DNA of 64,000 nt from a virus: positions 37,269-101,268 of the IMG/VR virus record IMGVR_UViG_3300000101_000008. One strand, written 5' to 3'. Shown here piece after piece: positions 53,308 through 60,726 of this stretch (the first letter of the stretch is position 1; every line of letters starts with the position of its first letter). The notes below the pieces were generated by a model. That model was not told the origin of the DNA, did no database searches, and saw only the letters and a program-made list of their open reading frames with translations. Both the position numbers and the translations under genes were made by a program.

Positions 53308-53814
53308 ATGCAAATACTAACATTAGAAAATCAAACGTTTCCACTTAAAGATATACCCGAAGAATTAGAAGACGAAGTACGGTTTGCTGTACTAGACAAC
53401 AGCGATGCAAAAAATCCTGACTTCTTTTTTGTACCTATGATCTTTTTAGAAAGTTTCTCCGCACCAGCAATGGTAATGGAAATAGGCGGACACGAAATAA
53501 CAATGCCAGTTGATTGGCACATTGCCGTTGGTGACTCAATGTCAGGCAACGACTTAGAAGTATTACCACTAACAAGTATTAATGATAGGGGCTTTGAAGC
53601 ATTCTTGTTTAACCCTTTATCAAGTTACAAATTTGACTTTGCGGAAATAAAAATAACAAACTTTTACAATGATGTAAAATGGTATTTTCCTAAAGTTAAA
53701 AACGGACAGTTACTTGCTGTACCGTTAACGACTAAAGATAAATCTGTGTGTGCTTACTTTATTAAAGACATTAGTAGACAGAGTGAGCTTATAGATTATA
53801 CAAACTTGCTGTAA
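53308..53814 (+). CDS. Hypothetical protein after uvsW
   Basis: This is a 168-residue beta-rich protein with PMIFLESFSAPAMVMEIGGH, a GHEITMPVDWHIAVGDSMSG segment and an YFPKVKNGQLLAVPL segment. It has no catalytic motif and does not look like a membrane protein. Similar proteins occur beside replication genes in marine T4-like phages, to my recollection without known function. It starts four bases after uvsW and ends 10 bases before the cupin. Confidence 0.6.
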   Translation: MQILTLENQTFPLKDIPEELEDEVRFAVLDNSDAKNPDFFFVPMIFLESFSAPAMVMEIGGHEITMPVDWHIAVGDSMSGNDLEVLPLTSINDRGFEAFLFNPLSSYKFDFAEIKITNFYNDVKWYFPKVKNGQLLAVPLTTKDKSVCAYFIKDISRQSELIDYTNLL

Positions 53815-53824
53815 GGAGATAAAG

Positions 53825-54181
53825 ATGAAAGCAGGAAAGATTTGGGGTCAGACAGAATTGATCCACGCTAACGGTGTACTAGAGTTTCACCGCATTGAAT
53901 ACAAAGCAGGTTACAAGTGTTCTGAACACGAACATCAATATAAATGGAATGGCTTTTTTGTAGAGTCAGGAAAAATGATTGTACGTGTTTGGCAAGAAGA
54001 CCAAGGACTAGTTGATGAAACTATTCTTGGCCCTGGTGACTTTACACAAGTAAGGCCAGGAAAAATTCACCAGTTTGAAGGTTTAGAAGATGGTGTCGCT
54101 TTTGAACTATACTGGGCTGAATTCAATCACGATGACATTGTTCGTCGAACATCTGGCACCGCAACAGGAAAGAAGAAATAG
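53825..54181 (+). CDS. Cupin-fold protein
   Basis: This is a 118-residue single-domain cupin. The first motif is CSEHEHQYKWNGFFVESGKM with His-x-His and a later Glu, and the second is GPGDFTQVRPGKIHQFEGLE with the final His. Both match a metal-binding RmlC-like barrel. The residues VRVWQEDQG and FELYWAEF fill the strands between. AAGGAG lies 7 bases before the ATG. The substrate is unknown. It is followed directly by the transporter gene. Confidence 0.75.
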   Translation: MKAGKIWGQTELIHANGVLEFHRIEYKAGYKCSEHEHQYKWNGFFVESGKMIVRVWQEDQGLVDETILGPGDFTQVRPGKIHQFEGLEDGVAFELYWAEFNHDDIVRRTSGTATGKKK

Positions 54182-54182
54182 A

Positions 54183-54791
54183 ATGTTTAAAAACATCGAT
54201 GTAAAGATGATGCTAAAACTTGCGCTGTTGCAAGTTGTAGTCATCACAGTAAGTAACGCACTAGTTGCGATTCCAGTAGAGATTGCTGGATTTAAATTAA
54301 CTTGGGCGGCATTTACGTTCCCATTAGTTATTCTAGCAACTGACTTAACAGTACGTTTGTTAGGTAAGAACATTGCTAGAGCAACTATTGCCGCGGCATA
54401 TCCAATTGCAATTATCACAAGTATTGCAGTAGTATTAGCAGAAGGTGCACCAGAGAGTGTAGCAATGCGTATTGGATTTGCATCAGCAACAGCATATGCT
54501 GTAGGTACGTTTATTGACGTATATGTATTCCAAGCAATTAGAGAGCGTATGAATGTTTGGTGGTTAGCACCTGCATTATCAACTATTGTTGCAAACGTAA
54601 TTGATAGTTACACGTTCTTTGCAGTTGCATTCAACAACAGCGCCGATGAGTATATGGCCGCTAACTGGATGGAAATTGCAGGCTCACAGGCTGTACTAAA
54701 AATTGCAGTAGGCTTAATATTATTCCTACCAGCATATGGCTTATTGTTACGTTACCTAAAAGGTAAAATGAGTGATACTGAAGCAGGTTAA
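54183..54791 (+). CDS. Queuosine-precursor-type transporter (YhhQ/QPTR family)
   Basis: This 202-residue membrane protein has about six hydrophobic helices and the family landmarks: FPLVILATDLTVRLLGKNIAR (early helices and loop), FASATAYAVGTFIDVYVFQ, then WWLAPALSTIVANVIDSYTF. YhhQ proteins import preQ0/preQ1, precursors of queuosine and of deazaguanine bases. The ATG at 54183 follows the cupin stop by one base and fits the helix pattern; the ORF from 54090 would add a hydrophilic start. In the phage it could feed host tRNA queuosine or a 7-deazaguanine DNA modification. Confidence 0.85.
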   Translation: MFKNIDVKMMLKLALLQVVVITVSNALVAIPVEIAGFKLTWAAFTFPLVILATDLTVRLLGKNIARATIAAAYPIAIITSIAVVLAEGAPESVAMRIGFASATAYAVGTFIDVYVFQAIRERMNVWWLAPALSTIVANVIDSYTFFAVAFNNSADEYMAANWMEIAGSQAVLKIAVGLILFLPAYGLLLRYLKGKMSDTEAG

Positions 54792-55333
54792 TGTATAGCA
54801 ATAGCTACATAAAACAACTCCAAAGCCTACATGCTGATGCTAGTCGTCAATTGGGCTTTGGAGGCAAAGCAAAAAAGTTAGGTAAGTTTCATTCGTTTAT
54901 GGACAAATGGCAACCTAGCTCTTTGCTTGACTATGGTTGCGGCAAGGGTCGTATACTTGCAGACTTAAGAGATAGATATCCTAATGTAGTCTGTGAAGGT
55001 TACGATCCTGCTGTACCTATGTTTAATAAAGATAAGTTTAGCACATATGATTGTGTATTTTCAAATGATGTACTAGAACACATTGAACCAGAATTTATTA
55101 GCCAAGTATTAGGACATATTAACACACTTGCATCTAAATACATTTGGCTACGCATTGATACAGTGCCTGCAAGAAAAAGACTATCAGACGGGCGCAATGC
55201 ACATTTAATACTTGAAGGTGAACAGTGGTGGCTAGATAAAATTAAAGACCACACTGACATCAAAGTAGTATATTCTAACTTAGATAGAAAAGGAAAACTA
55301 GACATTGCAGGAACAAAAAATGATACCAGGTGA
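54791..55333 (+). CDS. Class I SAM-dependent methyltransferase
   Basis: This 180-residue protein has motif I SLLDYGCGKGRILADL (about residues 43-58), then EGYDPAVPMF for the acidic loop and YDCVFSNDVLEHI (about 85-97), the pattern of Methyltransf_11/23 small-molecule methyltransferases. The C-terminus has a short beta end, KVVYSNLDRKGKLDI. The substrate is unknown. It overlaps the transporter by one base (TAATG) and its end overlaps the next gene by 14 bases, so all three are coupled. Confidence 0.75.
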   Translation: MYSNSYIKQLQSLHADASRQLGFGGKAKKLGKFHSFMDKWQPSSLLDYGCGKGRILADLRDRYPNVVCEGYDPAVPMFNKDKFSTYDCVFSNDVLEHIEPEFISQVLGHINTLASKYIWLRIDTVPARKRLSDGRNAHLILEGEQWWLDKIKDHTDIKVVYSNLDRKGKLDIAGTKNDTR

Positions 55334-55595
55334 AGCATTACTATACGAACGTTACGACGGTGTAGTATATGCAAAGTATAGAGATGCTCCTCATAATAAA
55401 ATACCTCGTTGGATTATAGGCGGAGATCCTGCAGGTGTAGCAAGAGCGCAAGGCGACATGTTGTACTATGCAGAGTGGCAAGAGTTGTGTGAGTTAGCAG
55501 AGGAGTACCCCACAATAAAAAAGCTCTTAGACAAGTTGGTAACAACTTACTATACAGTAAAGGAAGCACGTAATGGACAAAACAATATATCATGA
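55320..55595 (+). CDS. Small hypothetical protein
   Basis: This 91-residue protein starts MIPGEALLYERYDGVVYAKY, has WIIGGDPAGVARAQGDMLYY, and a helical C-terminus. The ATG at 55320 was chosen because AGGA lies about 7 bases upstream; the TTG at 55305 has none. It is coupled to the methyltransferase and to the following 2OG oxygenase by overlaps of 14 and 23 bases. Similar short proteins occur in marine T4-like phages; function unknown. Confidence 0.65.
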   Translation: MIPGEALLYERYDGVVYAKYRDAPHNKIPRWIIGGDPAGVARAQGDMLYYAEWQELCELAEEYPTIKKLLDKLVTTYYTVKEARNGQNNIS

Positions 55596-56193
55596 ACAGA
55601 TAGCAGATCAATTATTTTGTGATCGACTGTATAACCCAAGCAGAGAGATTGCTCGAGATGTAGTTCTCTTTTGGCAAGATTATTTAAAAGAGAACGAAAC
55701 TAAACCTCGTTGGATGGACTTCGCTGACGGTAGTGACAGTACAAAAATATATGAAGCATACAACATATTTTTAAATCATCGCCCAGGCATTACTACATTG
55801 TATCAAAAGATTGTAGAAAGTTTTAAAACAAAAGTTGACAACCCACAGAAGTACGCTATTGCGGGATGGGTTAATGTATATGAAGGCGGTGGCTTTTTAG
55901 ACTGGCATACACACGGCGTTGGTCAAGGAGGATACTTTGATGGACGATGGCACGGTTACTTTTGTGTAAACGGTGAGCCAAGTAAAACAATGTATAGAGA
56001 TAATGAAACGCATCAACTTGTACAATCAGTAGAAAATAAAAACGGTTGGCTTACAATGAGTCCTGGGGGAATGGAACATAGAGTTACTCCTTGGGAAAAT
56101 GAAGAAAAGCCACGTATTACTATTGCATTTGATATTGCGTTAAGAAACGGAATTAGTCCCGGCAATTACAATCATTGGATACCAATTATATAA
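55573..56193 (+). CDS. 2OG-Fe(II) oxygenase-like protein
   Basis: This 206-residue protein contains FLDWHTHGVGQGGYFDGRW (about residues 113-131), with a His-x-His pair in the strand that carries the first iron ligands. PGGMEHRVTPWENEEKPRITIAFDI (about 160-185) supplies the distal His and the Arg for 2-oxoglutarate. This is the 2OG-FeII_Oxy_5-type layout often seen in marine phages. It probably hydroxylates an amino acid, sugar or nucleobase; which one is unknown. It precedes a small zinc-finger gene by three bases. Confidence 0.75.
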   Translation: MDKTIYHEQIADQLFCDRLYNPSREIARDVVLFWQDYLKENETKPRWMDFADGSDSTKIYEAYNIFLNHRPGITTLYQKIVESFKTKVDNPQKYAIAGWVNVYEGGGFLDWHTHGVGQGGYFDGRWHGYFCVNGEPSKTMYRDNETHQLVQSVENKNGWLTMSPGGMEHRVTPWENEEKPRITIAFDIALRNGISPGNYNHWIPII

Positions 56194-56196
56194 TAT

Positions 56197-56349
56197 ATGA
56201 ATAACACTAGAAACTGTAGTACTTGTAACAAACCAATAGACCTGTATGCTATAAAGTATCATACAGCTGATAAACAAAATGTATTTTGCAATGCATACTG
56301 TTCAAACGAATGGTATCAAAAGAAGAAGGAAAACAATCATGAGACATAA
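56197..56349 (+). CDS. Very small zinc-finger protein
   Basis: This is a 50-residue open reading frame with CSTC (residues 7-10) and CNAYC (residues 31-35) pairs, spaced like an FCS- or treble-clef-type zinc finger, and a basic C-terminal tail. It starts three bases after the oxygenase stop and overlaps the next gene by 11 bases. No strong ribosome site is visible, so it may depend on coupling to the oxygenase. It is too short for standard gene calling. The cysteine pattern argues that it is real. Confidence 0.55.
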   Translation: MNNTRNCSTCNKPIDLYAIKYHTADKQNVFCNAYCSNEWYQKKKENNHET

Positions 56350-56563
56350 AATAGCAGGAGTACTATTCTTATTATTAGGAATATATTTTTTAATTCAAGA
56401 TATGATGCCATTGTCAATGGGCTTTGGTGCGGCAATGGAACACAACATGCCAGCACACAACAATACATTATTAGGCATTAGCGAAATGACTTGGATGTGG
56501 TTTACAATGGCACTAGTACATTTCTTTATACGTGATTGTAATTGCAAGGAGTGTAACAAGTGA
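56339..56563 (+). CDS. Small membrane protein
   Basis: This 74-residue protein has two likely membrane helices: KIAGVLFLLLGIYFLIQDMM (residues about 4-23) and MTWMWFTMALVHFFI (about 50-64). The C-terminus is Cys-rich (DCNCKECNK). The ATG at 56339 was chosen because AAGAAGGA lies upstream and the helix then starts near the N-terminus; the ORF from 56279 overlaps the small zinc-finger gene almost entirely. Its stop overlaps the GTG of kdsA (GTGA). Function is unknown; a small inner membrane protein next to Kdo genes is suggestive. Confidence 0.65.
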   Translation: MRHKIAGVLFLLLGIYFLIQDMMPLSMGFGAAMEHNMPAHNNTLLGISEMTWMWFTMALVHFFIRDCNCKECNK

Positions 56564-57339
56564 GAATTATAGCAGGACCTTGTCAACACGAATCGTTGCC
56601 ACAAAGTTTAGAGATTGCTAAAGAGTGTAAACGTGTATGCGACAAGTATGGTATTGAGTATTACTTCAAAGCAAGTTACGACAAAGCCAATCGTTCAAGC
56701 GAAAGTGGTATTCGTGGTCTAGGATTAGAAACAACGCTACTAGACTTCCTAGCACTTAAAGTAGAGCTAGGTGTAAAGACACTAACTGACGTACACGACT
56801 ATGTACAAGTTGCACGTATTGAACGAGAATTTAGAGATGCAGTTGATGTCTATCAGATACCTGCATTCTTGTGTAGACAGACTGACTTGATCAAAGCGGC
56901 TTGTGCTACAGATAAAATTGTTAATATTAAAAAAGGTCAGTTTATGGCACCTTGGGATATGAAAGGTGTGCTAAGTAAAACTGAAGAAGCAAAAGAAGTT
57001 TGGATTACTGAAAGGGGAACTAGTTTTGGCTATAACAATCTTGTCGTTGACTATACTGGTCTTATGTATATGCTCGACAATTATGAACATGATGTTATTT
57101 TTGATTGTACGCACTCTGCCCAAAAACCCGGAGGACAAGGTACTAGCTCAGGTGGCAATCGTAATTACGTGCCTGGGTTGGCTCGTAGCGGGAGTGCTCT
57201 TGGGGTCCGGAATTTTTTCTTGGAAGTCCATCCTAACCCTGATGTAGCACCAAGCGATGGTCCTAATATGCTACGCTTACAAGACTTTGAACAAGTAGTA
57301 AAAGATATTGTAGCATACAGTTATGGTTGGTATGAATGA
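56560..57339 (+). CDS. kdsA: 3-deoxy-8-phosphooctulonate synthase KdsA
   Basis: This 259-residue TIM-barrel enzyme condenses arabinose-5-phosphate and phosphoenolpyruvate to Kdo-8-phosphate. Family landmarks include an IIAGPCQHES start, YYFKASYDKANRSS (substrate Lys and Asn), LTDVHDYVQV, DVYQIPAFLCRQTDLI, KKGQFMAPWDM, TERGTSFGYNNLVVD, DCTHSAQKPGG and EVHPNPDVAPSDGPNML. All expected active-site stretches are intact. The E. coli enzyme is 284 residues. The GTG start overlaps the previous stop. It overlaps kdsB by 4 bases, so the two Kdo genes form a unit. Confidence 0.95.
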   Translation: MRIIAGPCQHESLPQSLEIAKECKRVCDKYGIEYYFKASYDKANRSSESGIRGLGLETTLLDFLALKVELGVKTLTDVHDYVQVARIEREFRDAVDVYQIPAFLCRQTDLIKAACATDKIVNIKKGQFMAPWDMKGVLSKTEEAKEVWITERGTSFGYNNLVVDYTGLMYMLDNYEHDVIFDCTHSAQKPGGQGTSSGGNRNYVPGLARSGSALGVRNFFLEVHPNPDVAPSDGPNMLRLQDFEQVVKDIVAYSYGWYE

Positions 57340-58016
57340 AAACTGCAATACTAATTCCTGCACGTTACGGTAGCACACGCTTACCTGGAAAGCCATTGTG
57401 TATGTTAGATGGTGTGCCTATGATAAAACGTGTGTATGACGCTTGTATTGCGTCTAAGATACCAACATACGTGCTTACTGATGATCCACGCATTGCTAGT
57501 GTATTTCAAAACACAAGTGTTATTATAGATGACACAGACTATGCAAATGGCACTGAAAGATGTGCAGGTGCAATCAAACTAGACTATATGCAGAAGTATA
57601 ATAAGTTTATAAATGTACAAGGTGATATGCCTGATGTAACATTGCAGATGATAGAACGCTGTGTAGAATGGTTACAATATTATCCTGTTAGTACAGTGTT
57701 TACAAACATGCCCGAAGACAAACAAAACGATCCTAACTCAGTTAAGATGGTTAGAGCAGGTGATCAAGCATTGTGGTTTGGCAGAGGGATGACAGGTTAC
57801 GGAGAATGGCATTTAGGCGTTTATGGCTACAAACGCAACTCGCTAGAAATGTATCCTAACTTAATTGTAGAACGCGAAGAAGAAATTGAAAAACTGGAAC
57901 AGCTTCGGTGGCTCAAAAACGGTTGGCAAATTGGCTGTTCTAGTGTATACTATAATGGAGTAGAGATAAATTCACCAAAGGACATTGTTACATGGCATAT
58001 CAAGAATTCCCAGTAA
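57336..58016 (+). CDS. kdsB: CMP-Kdo synthetase KdsB
   Basis: This 226-residue protein has IPARYGSTRLPGKPL (CTP-binding loop), then TERCAGAIKLDYMQKYNKFINVQGDMPDV, in which QGDMP carries the metal-binding Asp. HLGVYGYKRNSLEMYPNL follows near residue 160. It activates Kdo with CTP to CMP-Kdo for transfer. E. coli KdsB is 248 residues. The usual YFSR stretch before the IP residues is replaced by WFGRGMTGYGEW, a change that might alter substrate choice. Its end overlaps the next gene by 25 bases. Confidence 0.85.
   Translation: MKTAILIPARYGSTRLPGKPLCMLDGVPMIKRVYDACIASKIPTYVLTDDPRIASVFQNTSVIIDDTDYANGTERCAGAIKLDYMQKYNKFINVQGDMPDVTLQMIERCVEWLQYYPVSTVFTNMPEDKQNDPNSVKMVRAGDQALWFGRGMTGYGEWHLGVYGYKRNSLEMYPNLIVEREEEIEKLEQLRWLKNGWQIGCSSVYYNGVEINSPKDIVTWHIKNSQ
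57924..57952 (+). promoter_or_regulatory. Sigma70-like promoter inside kdsB for the gp62-like gene
   Basis: TTGGCA (57924-57929), 17 bases, TATACT (57947-57952). The predicted start near 57959 gives a 33-base leader with AAAGGAC before the ATG at 57992. It could separate replication genes from the Kdo unit. Confidence 0.5.
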
Positions 58017-58447
58017 GAGAAGTATTAGCATGTATAGATACAAATGCAAAAAGCATTTGGCCTGAGCTTACTGATGAACAAAAGAAGTGTGTTAACTTTT
58101 GGCTATTGAATAGATATGCAAGTTCAGTAGTTGGCTCAAGAGAAGCACAAGAGCTTGCTGTTGTTATGACTAACCAAATCTATAATAAGAATTGGAATGT
58201 GTTAGCAACAAGACATCCGCAACTGCAATGGCAACTATTATGTTCAACACACAATGCATCTGCATCAATTAGAAAACATCAATGGATAGGATTTAAGAAA
58301 AAGAAAGGCAATAACAATGCTATAAAACTTTTAGAAAAAATATATCCTAACATGAAACAAGACGAGGTAGAATTACTTGCTAGATTATCTACAAAAAAAG
58401 AACTCAAAGAACTTGCAAAGGATCACGAAATTGACGTCAAGCTCTGA
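57992..58447 (+). CDS. Clamp-loader small-subunit (gp62)-like protein
   Basis: This is a 151-residue helical protein. The middle has QWQLLCSTHNASASIRKHQWIGF and the C-terminus NAIKLLEKIYPNMKQDEVELL followed by KELKELAKDHE. This resembles the arrangement in T4 gp62 (187 residues), where a similar helix pattern ends in a charged KKLAL tail. The match is weak and by eye. gp44 is not visible nearby. It overlaps the zinc-finger gene by 17 bases. If not gp62, it is an unknown replication-associated helical protein. Confidence 0.45.
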   Translation: MAYQEFPVREVLACIDTNAKSIWPELTDEQKKCVNFWLLNRYASSVVGSREAQELAVVMTNQIYNKNWNVLATRHPQLQWQLLCSTHNASASIRKHQWIGFKKKKGNNNAIKLLEKIYPNMKQDEVELLARLSTKKELKELAKDHEIDVKL

Positions 58448-59126
58448 GAAGCCATACAAGTGTGAGTATTGTGGCAACAGCTATATGCGAGAAAAAACTC
58501 TTGCGGCGCACATGTGTGAAAAGAAAAGACGTGCATTACAAAAAGATGAGAAACGTGTACGCTATGGCTTTTATGCTTTTGGTAGATTTTATAAACTAAG
58601 TGCAGGTACAAAGAAAGAAAAGACATATGAAGATTTTTGTGCTAGTCCCTATTACAATGCTTTTGTTAAGTTTGGGAGTTTTCTTAATAACGTCAAACCC
58701 TTATATCCTGAGAAGTATATCGATTATGTTGTTACAAGCGGTGTCAAATTAGATCACTGGGCTAAAGACGAACTGTATGAAAAATATGCATTACAATTTA
58801 TATTAAAAGAAGATGTAACTACTGCACTAGAGCGTAGTGTTCAAACAATGATGGAATGGGCAAGTGAAAACGAGCCAGCGGCATGGAATCATTATTTTAA
58901 TTACATTAGTTTAAATAGAGCAGTATGGAATATCAGAGATGGAAAGATAAGTCCGTGGTTGATACTAAATTGTAAGAGTGGAAAAGAAATGTTAAGTAAG
59001 TTCAATGATGAACAACTTAAAATGGTATATAATGTAATTGAACCACAGCACTGGGCAATGAGATTTAAAAGACAACCTAACGATGCCCAACTAGCAAAAG
59101 ATGTTGCTAAAGAAAGTAATTTATGA
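58431..59126 (+). CDS. C2H2-like zinc-finger protein
   Basis: This 231-residue protein has an N-terminal zinc finger CEYCGNSYMREKTLAAHMC (about residues 11-29), with Cys-Cys and His-Cys ligands. It is followed by a large helical domain (FYAFGRFYKLSAGTKKEKTY, YIDYVVTSGVKLDHWAKDEL). The TTG start at 58431 was chosen because AAGGA lies about 8 bases upstream and overlaps the previous gene's end; the longer ORF from 58377 has no ribosome site. Such proteins occur beside replication genes in marine T4-like phages. Nucleic-acid binding is likely; the target is unknown. Confidence 0.7.
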   Translation: MTSSSEKPYKCEYCGNSYMREKTLAAHMCEKKRRALQKDEKRVRYGFYAFGRFYKLSAGTKKEKTYEDFCASPYYNAFVKFGSFLNNVKPLYPEKYIDYVVTSGVKLDHWAKDELYEKYALQFILKEDVTTALERSVQTMMEWASENEPAAWNHYFNYISLNRAVWNIRDGKISPWLILNCKSGKEMLSKFNDEQLKMVYNVIEPQHWAMRFKRQPNDAQLAKDVAKESNL

Positions 59127-59314
59127 GAAAACTATTAGACGGAACTGAAGTAGCCGACGAATTAGAAGCAGACAAACTTGAAGTATATACTAAGTGTCCT
59201 ACAAAGTATAAACTAGTAGATATGGAAACAGGTGACGAGTATATGGGACTACCGTTTGGTACAAGACACCCTAGCGGACTGTATGATGTATACTGGCAGA
59301 AGATAGACAAATGA
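59123..59314 (+). CDS. Small hypothetical protein
   Basis: This is a 63-residue acidic protein with a VYTKCPTKYKLVDMETGDEY segment and GLYDVYWQKIDK at the end. It is bounded by 4-base overlaps (ATGA) on both sides, which supports it being translated in the chain of the zinc-finger gene and the oxygenase. Only one cysteine is present, so no zinc site. No function can be assigned. Confidence 0.6.
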   Translation: MRKLLDGTEVADELEADKLEVYTKCPTKYKLVDMETGDEYMGLPFGTRHPSGLYDVYWQKIDK

Positions 59315-59847
59315 TACAAGTAATAGAAAACTTTTTACCAGCAGACGAATTTAAAAAATTACGAGATGAATTATTGTCTCCTGAGTTCCCTTGGTACATT
59401 ACACCTGATGTAGCATTTGGACACAAAGACAATCAACCTCATGTAGAACGTTGTGATGATATTTACAACTGGCAACTTATACATAATTTTTATAATACAC
59501 CAGGAACAATGAGCGAAGCAATTAAACTTATGAATCCTGTACTTGAAACAATCAAAGCAAACGTACTACTACGCATTAAAGCAAACCTTACACCTAGAGC
59601 AGATGCAATAGTAGAACACGGTATGCATGTAGATGTAATGCCTCCGATTGACAATGTTACCACAGGTGTGTTATACTTAAACACAAACAACGGCTATACA
59701 GCATTTGAAGATGGACAACAAATACCTAGTATTGAAAATACATTTGTAACTTTTCCTTGTACGTGGAAACACACAGGTACAACTTGCACAGATGAAAAGT
59801 ATAGAGCGTTAATAAATTTTAACTACATAAAGGTTGACGATGCCTGA
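59311..59847 (+). CDS. 2OG-Fe(II) oxygenase (prolyl-hydroxylase-like)
   Basis: This 178-residue protein has the HGMHVD iron motif (about residues 104-109, His-x-Asp) and GVLYLNTNNGYTAFEDGQQI in the middle strands. TFPCTWKHTGTTCTDEKYRALINFNY carries the distal His and the Arg that would bind 2-oxoglutarate. It belongs to the wide marine-phage group of small dioxygenases. The substrate is unknown; protein, lipid or nucleotide hydroxylation is possible. It overlaps the mini-DnaE gene by 8 bases. Confidence 0.85.
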   Translation: MIQVIENFLPADEFKKLRDELLSPEFPWYITPDVAFGHKDNQPHVERCDDIYNWQLIHNFYNTPGTMSEAIKLMNPVLETIKANVLLRIKANLTPRADAIVEHGMHVDVMPPIDNVTTGVLYLNTNNGYTAFEDGQQIPSIENTFVTFPCTWKHTGTTCTDEKYRALINFNYIKVDDA

Positions 59848-60406
59848 TATTGATATTGACTTTGCAGACAGAGATATTATCTTAACTAAGATACAACACC
59901 GTGTGGCAAAACTTAATACAGGTAAAAAGCACAACACAGGTGTGTATGTAACTGAGGTTCCACACAATCCTGTAGACAACTTGACTACAATAGAACACAA
60001 GACTGCGGAAGAACGCGGCTACTTTAAACTAGACTTTCTTAACGTAAGCATATACAAAGATGTTAAGAACGAACAACACTTAATAGATCTAATGAAGAAA
60101 GAACCAATATGGCAACTACTGGAACACAAGGACTTCGTCGACAAAGTATTTCATCTAAGCGGGCACGACAGTCTGTTAAAGCAATTGAAGCCTACTTCGG
60201 TTGTGCAATTGGCGGCTACACTGGCAATCATACGTCCGGCCAAGAAATACCTAGCAAACGAAAGTTGGGAAAAGATACACGAAGAAGTTTGGCAAAAGCC
60301 GACTAATGGTGAATACTTTTTTAAGAAAGCACACGCATACGCCTACGCACAAAGTGTTGTGGTTCATATGAATCTATTATGTGAGATGCTTGAAAGCGAA
60401 TCTTAA
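59840..60406 (+). CDS. Mini DnaE-like protein (DNA polymerase III alpha palm remnant)
   Basis: This 188-residue protein contains compact versions of several DnaE segments in the right order. MPDIDIDFADRD at the N-terminus matches the palm aspartates. HNTGVYVTEVPHNPVDNL and YFKLDFLNVSIYKDV (Asp65) match the GGVVI and KFDFLGL strands. LAIIRPAKKYL matches ALYRPGP, and FFKKAHAYAYAQSVVVHMN matches FNKSHAAAYALVSYQ. The exonuclease/PHP, thumb and tau-binding parts are absent, as are about 95 residues between the palm motifs. Whether it polymerises DNA is unknown. The ATG at 59840 follows AAAGG; the TTG at 59834 is less likely. Confidence 0.75.
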   Translation: MPDIDIDFADRDIILTKIQHRVAKLNTGKKHNTGVYVTEVPHNPVDNLTTIEHKTAEERGYFKLDFLNVSIYKDVKNEQHLIDLMKKEPIWQLLEHKDFVDKVFHLSGHDSLLKQLKPTSVVQLAATLAIIRPAKKYLANESWEKIHEEVWQKPTNGEYFFKKAHAYAYAQSVVVHMNLLCEMLESES

Positions 60407-60717
60407 AATATATTATCTTCGCTAACTTCGCCAGGTACTACTTTACCATCGACTGTAGTTTGGCCACCTTTGACTGAACGAGGAACAACTACAAATTCTA
60501 TTTCATGCTCCTCTACTTCTTTAGGAGGTTCAGGAACATATTCTTCCAATGCTTCCATACCAAGTGCTACATAGAATACACCCATCTTAGGATCTACACA
60601 GAATGCCGCCGGCGTTCCTAAATGAGGATGAAGAACAATCTTCTTACACTCGCCTTCATAGAACTTGCCCTTGTCTGCATAGTCGCATTTAAATGTTTGT
60701 CCAAGCCACTTACCCAT
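60403..60717 (-). CDS. Small hypothetical protein on the minus strand
   Basis: This 104-residue protein starts GKWLGQTFKCDYADKGKFYEG, with three cysteines (KCDY, GECKK, AFCVD) that might bind a metal. Its acidic, Pro-rich C-terminal half contains PPKEVEEHEIEFVVVP. AAGGAGAT lies just upstream of the ATG. It is convergent with the mini-DnaE gene, overlapping by 4 bases. It is probably co-expressed with the next minus-strand gene upstream of it. No function is known to me. Confidence 0.65.
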   Translation of the reverse strand: MGKWLGQTFKCDYADKGKFYEGECKKIVLHPHLGTPAAFCVDPKMGVFYVALGMEALEEYVPEPPKEVEEHEIEFVVVPRSVKGGQTTVDGKVVPGEVSEDNIF

Positions 60718-60726
60718 GATATCTCC

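Noticed and set aside
57026-57247. Hydrophobic 73-codon ORF inside kdsA
   Set aside because: KdsA motifs run through this region without a break, so the ORF is a shadow.
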